Assembly: GCA_021846145.1 (NCBI GenBank)
Contig: JAJZCJ010000185.1
Coordinates: forward strand, 1 to 6,571
Reading direction: 5' to 3'
From: Bacillota bacterium
GTDB taxonomy: Bacteria; Bacillota; Bacilli; Alicyclobacillales; SLC66
DNA: 6,571 nt
Shown: positions 1-5,173 of the stretch, piece by piece
Layout of the letters: each line of letters begins with the position of its first letter
Position numbering within the stretch: position 1 is the first letter of the stretch
The notes under the pieces: model-generated
Database searches by the model: none
Told to the model about the DNA's origin: nothing
What the model saw: only the letters and a program-made list of their open reading frames with translations
Position numbers and translations under genes: made by a program

Positions 1-1
1 C

Positions 2-337
2 GATCTCTCCTTGGTCGTTGTCCCTGGCTTTGTGTTGCCCACGCAGCGCGTGGGCGGGGTGCGGCAGAAATTGCAAGGATTGATTCAACAGAAACTATCG
101 ACGATGACCGTTCAACTGAGTGAACAGTTTGGCGTCAGCGGGGCGTTGTTGACGCGCATTTTTAGTCGCGAACCAGAAGAGACTGACAAGTTTTCGCATG
201 TGAATCTGGAACTGCGCGATTTGCAGGTGCGCCAATCCGTGGCTGGACGCTGGTTGTTCATGTGGATCGGCATGTTCTCTTCCATAGGACCCGCGCTACT
301 CCATTGCGTTATTTCGCCGAATTTTCGCGGTGCTTGA
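2..337 (+). pseudogene. ABC exporter transmembrane-domain fragment (5' partial, broken at its 3' end)
   Basis: This is the second half of the membrane domain of a fused (membrane plus ATPase) ABC exporter. The reading frame is open from the first bases of the window, so the true start lies upstream; the TTG at 11 is not a credible start. The translated stretch (VLPTQRVGG, then a helix around LSEQFGVSGALLTRIFSRE, then ELRDLQVRQS and GRWLFMWIGMFSSIGPAL) follows the usual order of cytoplasmic helices 3-4 and the start of TM5 in this family. After GPAL at about position 297 the family resemblance stops, and the frame ends at TGA 335-337. The continuation is found in another frame: SIALFRRIFAVLDIEPEVQD, starting at about 300, is the conserved segment just after TM6. 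The rest of TM5, TM6 and their linker (about 44 residues) are therefore missing. What I see is the frame break; the size of the loss is inferred from family architecture. Confidence 0.8.
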
Positions 338-1133
338 TATTGAGCCAGAGGTTCAGGATGGTTCCGTGGTGATGACACCACGCGGTGCGGCGGGTCTAAT
401 TCGCTTAGAAGATGTATCTTTTGCCTATAGAAAATCGGCCAACGACGATCCTACGCTGGTGTTGCAGCATATTAATCTCACGATTGAGCCGGGCCAAACG
501 GTCGCCATCGTGGGGCCAAGCGGGGCCGGGAAATCCACGCTACTTAATCTTATTCCGCGCTTTGCAGATCCGCTTTTTGGGCGCATCCTTATTGACGACC
601 ACGATACCAAATCGTTGACACTCGCATCACTGCGTGGTCAAATGGGTCTCGTCCCTCAAGAGCCGTTCTTTTTTCACGACACCATACTCAACAATATGCG
701 GTTTGCTATGCCTAATGCGACGATGCAAAATATTGAGGTGGCGTGTCGGGCAGCGCAGATTCACGAGATGATTGCCTTGCTACCGGAAGGGTATGACACG
801 GTAGTTGGTGAACGTGGTTACCGCTTGTCTGGCGGTGAGCGGCAACGCCTAGCAATTGCTCGCGTGTTACTGCGGGCACCGCGCATCGTACTGCTCGACG
901 AGGCGACGAGTGCGCTCGATACGCTCGTTGAGCGGCAGATTCAAGCGGCTCTCGCGGTGTTGATGGAGGGACGGACAGCGATTGTGATTGCGCATCGGTT
1001 GTCTACCATTTTGAATGCTGACAACATTGTGGTGCTCCAAGGGGGGGCGATTGTTGCACAAGGCACGCACGACAATCTGCTGACGACAAGCGTGTTGTAC
1101 CAAAAGTTGTATGCGGCTCAGTTCGCTCTCTAG
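330..1133 (+). CDS. ABC exporter ATP-binding domain (3' part of the broken exporter gene)
   Basis: This is the nucleotide-binding domain that powers substrate export by ATP hydrolysis. All core motifs are present, numbered from the GTG at 330: Walker A GPSGAGKST (62-70), Q-loop Q110 in VPQEPFFF, signature LSGGERQR (166-173), Walker B IVLLDEATS with D190 and E191, D-loop around 195-198, and H-loop H222 in IAHRLS. This is the canonical exporter type (MsbA/multidrug-like); the substrate is unknown. The GTG at 330 has no Shine-Dalgarno sequence, and family resemblance continues upstream of it in the same frame to about 300. It is therefore probably not a true start: this piece was the C-terminal half of a single gene with the fragment at 2-337. 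An isolated domain made from 330 would lack its membrane partner. The ATPase itself shows no damage, which suggests either a recent break or an assembly error. The gene ends 7 bases from the stop of the convergent LysE gene. Confidence 0.85.
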   Translation: MLDIEPEVQDGSVVMTPRGAAGLIRLEDVSFAYRKSANDDPTLVLQHINLTIEPGQTVAIVGPSGAGKSTLLNLIPRFADPLFGRILIDDHDTKSLTLASLRGQMGLVPQEPFFFHDTILNNMRFAMPNATMQNIEVACRAAQIHEMIALLPEGYDTVVGERGYRLSGGERQRLAIARVLLRAPRIVLLDEATSALDTLVERQIQAALAVLMEGRTAIVIAHRLSTILNADNIVVLQGGAIVAQGTHDNLLTTSVLYQKLYAAQFAL

Positions 1134-1140
1134 TCGTCAG

Positions 1141-1767
1141 TTAAGGAAAAAGTTGTACGATGCCGGTGATACCCATCGCGATGGCAAGTATCACAAGCGA
1201 TACGGCAGTTCCTCGTAACACCCATACTCGTCCCTTTCCGCCTGTCAAAGATAGACCACGATCCACGCCGACAGATAGCACTACTTTGATGCCGACAAGT
1301 AAGACATAAAAGCTAAGGATGAATACAAGTGCTTCGGCTACGGATGTTTTGGCAAAACGGACGGTGATGGGGGAGCCAACAACCACCCAGAACAGCCAAG
1401 CGTGCGGGTTGATAATGTTCACTAACACGGCGTGCCATAATCCTTTGCTATCATGGGAGACGTTGGTGGATTGGATGCTGTGCGTCGCGTGTGCACGTGA
1501 CGCACGCCACGTGTCAAGTGCGATGTAAGCGATCATGATGGCACCGATTACGGTCATGCCATGCAACACCCACGTGGGGACGTGACTGAACAGCCACACC
1601 GTTGCTACCACGATGAAGGTATCGGTGATCAGCGGCGCGAATGATACTAGCACCCCGCGTCGCCAACCGTGTTGTGCGCTTTGGGAAATCACTAGCGCTT
1701 GCAACGGTCCTGGCGTAAGCCCCGAGGCTAAACCTAACAGTACCCCAGTCACTAGGGCGTGTAACAC
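1141..1767 (-). CDS. LysE/RhtB-family amino-acid or small-metabolite exporter
   Basis: This is an integral membrane protein of 208 residues, the usual size for the LysE superfamily, which exports amino acids and related compounds. About six hydrophobic segments are visible (roughly 4-27, 40-62, 66-86, 111-133, 145-168 and 182-206). The polar loop at 88-109 is rich in His and Ser. Two family hallmarks are present: GLTPGP at 16-21 in the first segment and NPHAWLFW at 120-127. The start is GTG at 1767. It is supported by a strong AGGAGGG ribosome binding site (1775-1781) spaced 7 bases away; no ATG fits the frame. The gene begins inside the 3' end of the upstream ogt gene (16-base overlap), so the two are almost certainly co-transcribed and probably translationally coupled. 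The substrate cannot be read from sequence, and a link between export and DNA repair is not implied. Confidence 0.9.
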   Translation of the reverse strand: MLHALVTGVLLGLASGLTPGPLQALVISQSAQHGWRRGVLVSFAPLITDTFIVVATVWLFSHVPTWVLHGMTVIGAIMIAYIALDTWRASRAHATHSIQSTNVSHDSKGLWHAVLVNIINPHAWLFWVVVGSPITVRFAKTSVAEALVFILSFYVLLVGIKVVLSVGVDRGLSLTGGKGRVWVLRGTAVSLVILAIAMGITGIVQLFP

Positions 1768-2327
1768 ACAATGTCCCTCCTGCTATGTAATTCCGCATCA
1801 TGGTGTGGCAATGTTGCAAGCCCCTCTAGTTTGAGTAGGGCGGTTTTAATGTCGATGCCGCCACGGTAGCCAGTAAGCGTTCCATTTTTGCCAATCACAC
1901 GGTGACAGGGGACGATGATCGGGATCGGATTTGCACCGTTTGCTGCTCCTACCGCCCGTACGGCGGTGGGATGTCCGATTTGCGCGGCCACGTCGGAATA
2001 ACTTTTGACCATACCAAATGGAATTTGCATCAAGGCCTGCCACACTTGAACTTGAAACGGTGTTCCACGGAAGTCAAGCGGGCAGGTGAATATTTGACGT
2101 TGTCCACTTAAATATTCGTCTATTTCACGCTGATATGGCTCTACTTTTATCGGATCATGAGACAAAACTGCACCATGCACGTGCTTTTGTATCCATTGAT
2201 TCATTGTTTCAAATGTCTCATTTGGTAGCGTGATGCAGCAAAGACCGATGTCTGTTGCGGCGAGGTGGAGTGTCCATTGCTGATGCATGAGCGTGTTCCA
2301 ATAAACAGGTACTGGTTTTTGCGTCAA
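1752..2327 (-). CDS. ogt: Methylated-DNA--[protein]-cysteine S-methyltransferase (O6-alkylguanine repair)
   Basis: This suicide DNA-repair enzyme transfers the alkyl group from O6-alkylguanine (and O4-alkylthymine) to its own cysteine, restoring the base in one step. The 191-residue product has the expected two-part layout. A variable N-terminal domain (about 1-85) lacks the metal-binding cysteines of Ada, so this is an Ogt-type protein. The C-terminal catalytic domain begins at GTPFQVQVWQAL (88-99). It contains the DNA-binding helix AVRAVGAANGANP with the arginine finger R124, then the active site PCHRVIG with acceptor Cys141, and the GYRGG segment (153-157). The start is TTG at 2327, backed by AAGGAG (2336-2341) with an 8-base spacer; no ATG lies in frame nearby. 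The last roughly 20 residues run past the usual end of the family and overlap the next gene's ribosome binding site and start. First gene of a two-gene unit with the LysE exporter. Confidence 0.95.
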   Translation of the reverse strand: MTQKPVPVYWNTLMHQQWTLHLAATDIGLCCITLPNETFETMNQWIQKHVHGAVLSHDPIKVEPYQREIDEYLSGQRQIFTCPLDFRGTPFQVQVWQALMQIPFGMVKSYSDVAAQIGHPTAVRAVGAANGANPIPIIVPCHRVIGKNGTLTGYRGGIDIKTALLKLEGLATLPHHDAELHSRRDIVCYTP

Positions 2328-2439
2328 TGGTAGATCTCCTTCTTGTAATTTTTATGATTACTATACCGCAGGCTATCGAACATAAACAGTAGGAATTGTA
2401 TTAGAATCAATAATAACTGAAGGGTCGGTGGATGAATAG
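2328..2439. other. Divergent intergenic spacer between ogt and the phosphatase gene
   Basis: This A+T-rich spacer of 112 bases must contain the promoters of both divergent units. The sequence shows a TAGAAT hexamer at 2402-2407 (+), one mismatch from the -10 consensus, and TATAGT on the minus strand (2360-2365) as a -10 candidate for ogt. Neither has a convincing -35 at the proper distance, so exact promoters cannot be fixed. No Ada-box or other recognisable operator was seen. Confidence 0.4.
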
Positions 2440-2910
2440 GTGAGAGTGTTGTTTTTGTGTCTCGGCAATATTTGCCGATCGCCAATGGCGGAGGCAGTTT
2501 TTCGCCAAATGGTGCAGGAACGGGGGCTTGCACAACGAATTGAAATTGACTCTGCGGGACTAAGTGACTGGCACGTAGGCGCACGGCCACATCGCGGCAC
2601 TCTCGAAGTGTTGACTACGCACGGCATTGCTCACGAATCGATTCGCAGTCGACAAATTCAACGTGCAGATCTGCGGAATTTTGACTATATTGTAGCGATG
2701 GATGACGAAAATATGCAAGGGTTGCAACGACTAGGTGCCGAGCTAGGCTCCAAGGTGTTTCGCTTGCTTGATCTGGTCGCGGAAGTGCCGGATAAGAACG
2801 TGCCGGATCCCTACTACAGTGGCAATTTTGAGCAAGTGTACCAACTTGTCAATGTCGGCTGCCAGCGCTTGCTTGAAAAAATCATTCAACAAATTGAACA
2901 TACAACGTAA
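2440..2910 (+). CDS. Low-molecular-weight protein tyrosine phosphatase (YfkJ-like)
   Basis: This cytoplasmic phosphatase hydrolyses phosphotyrosine (or, in some relatives, phosphoarginine) on proteins through a cysteinyl-phosphate intermediate. The P-loop CLGNICRS (residues 7-14) carries nucleophile Cys7 and the phosphate-binding Arg13. The general acid is Asp123 in VPDPYYSGNFEQVY, the standard DP(Y/W) loop. The length of 156 residues is typical, and the overall sequence, including DSAG at 37-40 and FDYIVAMDDEN at 81-91, resembles Bacillus YfkJ more than the arginine phosphatase YwlE; that assignment is from memory of the families. The start is GTG at 2440, which places MRVLFLCLGN exactly at the family N-terminus. 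The ribosome binding site is weak (GGTGG at 2427-2431, or AAGGG at 2420-2424 at a long distance). The esterase gene follows 17 bases later, suggesting one transcript. Confidence 0.95.
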   Translation: MRVLFLCLGNICRSPMAEAVFRQMVQERGLAQRIEIDSAGLSDWHVGARPHRGTLEVLTTHGIAHESIRSRQIQRADLRNFDYIVAMDDENMQGLQRLGAELGSKVFRLLDLVAEVPDKNVPDPYYSGNFEQVYQLVNVGCQRLLEKIIQQIEHTT

Positions 2911-2914
2911 TGGA

Positions 2915-2922
2915 AAGGAAGG
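2915..2922 (+). promoter_or_regulatory. Ribosome binding site that fixes the esterase start
   Basis: AAGGAAGG lies 5 bases (8 for its AAGGA part) upstream of the ATG at 2928. The earlier in-frame ATG at 2910, which overlaps the phosphatase stop as TAATG, has no such signal before it and would add six residues not expected in the family. The ATG at 2928 is therefore preferred. Confidence 0.75.
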
Positions 2923-2927
2923 CCAAG

Positions 2928-3887
2928 ATGCCAATTCTTGATATGCCACTTACGCAATTGCAACAGTACCAAGGGAGTAACCCGCGTCCTGCGGATTTTG
3001 ACGCGTATTGGAGTCGTGCACTCGCGGAAATGCAGGCGGTGAAGCCGGAAGTTGAGTTGATTCCCAGTTCTTTTACTGTGCCCAATGCGGATTGTTTCGA
3101 TCTGTATTTTACGGGTGTGCGTCAGGCGCGCATCCATGCGATGTACCTTCGTCCGAACAATGTATCAGAGCCTCATCCTGCTTTACTGCAATTTCACGGC
3201 TATGCGGGCAGCGCAGGCAGCTGGTCAGAAAAATTAGCGCACGTATCGCTTGGCTGGTCGGTGATCGCCATGGACGCGCGCGGACAGGGCGGGTTATCGG
3301 AGGACACGGGTGGCGTGAAAGGCACCACCTTGCGTGGGCATATCATTCGCGGACTTGATGATCACGAAGATGAACTGTTATTTCGCCAGATTTTTTTAGA
3401 TGCCGCACAACTTGCCAACATTGTCATGGCGTTGCCGGAGGTGGACGCAAATCGGGTAGGAGCGACGGGGTGGTCGCAAGGCGGGGGATTGACAATCGCC
3501 TGCGCGGCACTTGAGCCTCGTATTAAGCGCTTGGCCCCCGTGTACCCGTTTTTGAGCGATTACAGGCGCGTGTGGGACATGGATTTCGACAAAAATGCCT
3601 ACGAAGAGCTTCGGGACTACTTTCGTCGCCATGATCCGCAGCACAAACGGGAAGAGGAGGTGTTCACGCGCCTTGGCTACATTGACGTCCAACACCTTGC
3701 CAATCGCATCCGCGGCGACGTGCTGTTTGGCGTAGGACTGATGGATGAAATATGTCCGCCATCAGCCCAATTTGCCGCCTACAATAAAATCAACGCCTCC
3801 AAGCAGCTTGAGATTTTTCCGGACTTTGGTCATGAGGTGCTGCCGGGAATGCATGATTTGATCACGCAATTTATGCTAGGGCTATGA
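2928..3887 (+). CDS. cah: Cephalosporin-C deacetylase / acetylxylan esterase (CE7 family)
   Basis: This alpha/beta-hydrolase removes acetyl groups from small substrates such as acetylated xylo-oligosaccharides and cephalosporin C; relatives act in the cytoplasm as hexamers. No signal peptide is present, in line with that. From ATG 2928 the protein has 319 residues, essentially the length of Bacillus subtilis Cah, and the N-terminus MPILDMPLTQLQQYQG aligns with the Cah beginning. The catalytic triad is visible: nucleophile Ser183 in GWSQGGG, Asp273 in GLMDEICPPS, and His302 in FGHE. The CE7 landmarks HGYAG (90-94, Tyr92 in the oxyanion region), DARGQGG (116-122) and RGLDD (141-145) are all intact, so the enzyme should be active. 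It follows the phosphatase gene closely. No carbohydrate-use genes lie nearby, so the natural substrate is open. The family assignment is very secure; the exact substrate is not. Confidence 0.95.
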   Translation: MPILDMPLTQLQQYQGSNPRPADFDAYWSRALAEMQAVKPEVELIPSSFTVPNADCFDLYFTGVRQARIHAMYLRPNNVSEPHPALLQFHGYAGSAGSWSEKLAHVSLGWSVIAMDARGQGGLSEDTGGVKGTTLRGHIIRGLDDHEDELLFRQIFLDAAQLANIVMALPEVDANRVGATGWSQGGGLTIACAALEPRIKRLAPVYPFLSDYRRVWDMDFDKNAYEELRDYFRRHDPQHKREEEVFTRLGYIDVQHLANRIRGDVLFGVGLMDEICPPSAQFAAYNKINASKQLEIFPDFGHEVLPGMHDLITQFMLGL

Positions 3888-4174
3888 GAGCAGGGCTGGC
3901 AAAGCGAATGCGATCGATAGGGGTGCGATCAGGCTTTGATTAAGGTAGCGGTAGCGAGGCTTATTGAAAATGAATAAAAGCAGAAGGCAGTGGAGCATAC
4001 GAAAGAATTTGCCGAGTATCGCCGCTAGCGTACTTACTGCGTTTGTTACGCCTTGACAGCAGAATGAATAACTCGGTGATGAGGCATTTACAAGATGCAA
4101 TCAGATCCGGATTAGAGTATGCTGATCGTAAAACAGTCCATCACGATGATACTGTGGGAAAGGATGGGCGATCC
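3888..4174. other. Gap between the esterase and ietA; possible remnant of a minus-strand membrane gene
   Basis: This 287-base stretch has no convincing intact gene. On the minus strand an open frame (about 4050 down to a stop at 3882-3884, overlapping the esterase end tail-to-tail) would encode hydrophobic segments (LHCLLLLFIF, then PLSIAFALPALL). It could be the C-terminal tail of a lost membrane protein, but it has no start signal and I recognise no family. Short direct repeats are visible: TGCGATC at 3909-3915 and 3924-3930, and GGTAGC in tandem at 3944-3955. A perfect TTGACA at 4053-4058 is a candidate -35 for ietA, though only poor -10 sequences follow at the right distance. The ietA reading frame is open upstream to 4043, but that extension is not expected in the family. 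No rho-independent terminator for the esterase was found. Confidence 0.4.
4159..4164 (+). promoter_or_regulatory. Ribosome binding site that supports the ietA start at 4175
   Basis: AAAGGA, within a longer purine run (GGGAAAGGATGGG), ends 10 bases before the ATG at 4175. The earlier in-frame candidates (TTG 4043, ATG 4064, ATG 4079) have no recognisable ribosome binding site. The protein from 4175 begins the way this ATPase family usually begins. Confidence 0.55.
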
Positions 4175-5170
4175 ATGAACTCGACCTTGCTAAAACGATT
4201 GTTTCGATCGATATCTTCTGGTAGTGACGATGATGTACGCAAAGTTGCGCGAATCATCATTGACGAGGAAATCAAGAAGGGGCACACGACGTTATCTAAA
4301 GAGTTGGATACGATCTTGTCCTCTGCTTCTAACACACATGCGTCAACATCTCGCGTCGTTCCGATGATGGGTGCGGGTCTCACGGAATTCCCCAAGAGCA
4401 AGCGATCACAGACGCCACTGGCTACGCACGTTCCTTTTGAACGGCTGAAGCATCATATGGTGTTGGCACCTGATACGGAAGAGCGATTTCAACGAATTGA
4501 AAAGGAGTTTGCAGCTAGGGAGAGATTAGCCAAATTCGGGTTTCAGCCACGCAGGAAAATCCTGTTGTATGGCCCACCAGGATGTGGGAAAACCATGGGT
4601 GCAGAGCGTTTGGCGTGGAATACCGGACTGCCGCTGATCAAGGTGCGTTTTGATGCAGTTGTATCCTCCTATCTTGGCGAAACTGCCGTCAACTTGCGTT
4701 CTATTTTCGATTCAGCTCGGCAAACACCGTGTGTGTTATTTGTGGATGAAGCCGATTCTCTGGCACGTTCTCGTCGATCAGACCAAGAGCTTGGTGAGAT
4801 CAAGCGAGTGGTAAATTCGTTTTTGCAATTGCTTGATGAATTTGATTCACCCGGATTGTTTGTGGCCGCCACGAACTTGGATGATCAATTGGATGAAGCC
4901 ATTTGGCGTCGATTTGATGAGATCATTCAGGTTGGCAAACCAGGTAGGCCGGAGATCCGAGAATTAATGATACAAACGTTGTCAGCCATGAAATCTGAAC
5001 TTCGGGATTGGGATATTTTATTGCAAGCTTGTGAGGGATTTTCTGCCGCGCAAATCGTCAGGGCTTGCCAAGATGCGGCAAAAAATACTATTCTAGAGGG
5101 AGATAAAGTGGTGTCTCAGCAAGCGCTTCTCGATGCGATTGCGAGCCTGGCCTTACCTAGAAGGGGATAG
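4175..5170 (+). CDS. ietA: IetA-like AAA+ ATPase (IetAS defence / toxin-antitoxin pair)
   Basis: This is a classical AAA+ ATPase of 331 residues, partner of the S8 protease encoded next. The small N-terminal helical domain (about 1-50: an MNSTLLKRLF helix, a DDD-rich turn, then EEIKKGHTTLSKEL) matches the start pattern of IetA-type proteins and argues for this ATG over upstream starts. A linker (50-85) leads to the ATPase core: Walker A GPPGCGKT (133-140), a pore-loop-like SYLGET (165-170), Walker B VLFVDEAD with D191 and E192, sensor 1 Asn234 in AATN, and arginine fingers in WRRFDE (R246, R247). A small lid domain follows, with sensor-2-like GFSAAQIVRA (288-297). All catalytic residues are intact. 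The protease starts 3 bases after the stop, and its ribosome binding site lies inside this gene's end, indicating tight coupling. In the Agrobacterium Ti-plasmid pair the ATPase acts as antitoxin to the protease. That role here is inferred from homology and gene order. Confidence 0.88.
   Translation: MNSTLLKRLFRSISSGSDDDVRKVARIIIDEEIKKGHTTLSKELDTILSSASNTHASTSRVVPMMGAGLTEFPKSKRSQTPLATHVPFERLKHHMVLAPDTEERFQRIEKEFAARERLAKFGFQPRRKILLYGPPGCGKTMGAERLAWNTGLPLIKVRFDAVVSSYLGETAVNLRSIFDSARQTPCVLFVDEADSLARSRRSDQELGEIKRVVNSFLQLLDEFDSPGLFVAATNLDDQLDEAIWRRFDEIIQVGKPGRPEIRELMIQTLSAMKSELRDWDILLQACEGFSAAQIVRACQDAAKNTILEGDKVVSQQALLDAIASLALPRRG
5161..5166 (+). promoter_or_regulatory. Ribosome binding site of ietS
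   Basis: AAGGGG sits in the last codons of ietA, 7 bases before the ATG at 5174. It fixes the protease start and ties translation of the two genes together. Confidence 0.7.
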
Positions 5171-5173
5171 TCA

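Noticed and set aside
1134..1140. Bidirectional terminator between the convergent ABC and LysE genes
   Set aside because: Only 7 bases separate the stops, and no G+C-rich hairpin with a T-run is visible there.
2910..2927. Esterase start at ATG 2910, overlapping the phosphatase stop (TAATG)
   Set aside because: It lacks an upstream ribosome binding site, while AAGGAAGG sits just before the ATG at 2928, which also matches the Cah N-terminus.
4053..4082. Complete sigma-70 type promoter at TTGACA 4053-4058
   Set aside because: The -35 is perfect, but sequences 16-18 bases downstream (GGTGAT, GTGATG, TGATGA) are poor -10 elements, so it is kept only as a candidate in the spacer description.
4043..4174. 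Longer ietA gene starting at TTG 4043, or at ATG 4064 or 4079
   Set aside because: No ribosome binding site precedes any of them, and IetA-type proteins begin at the residues encoded from 4175.
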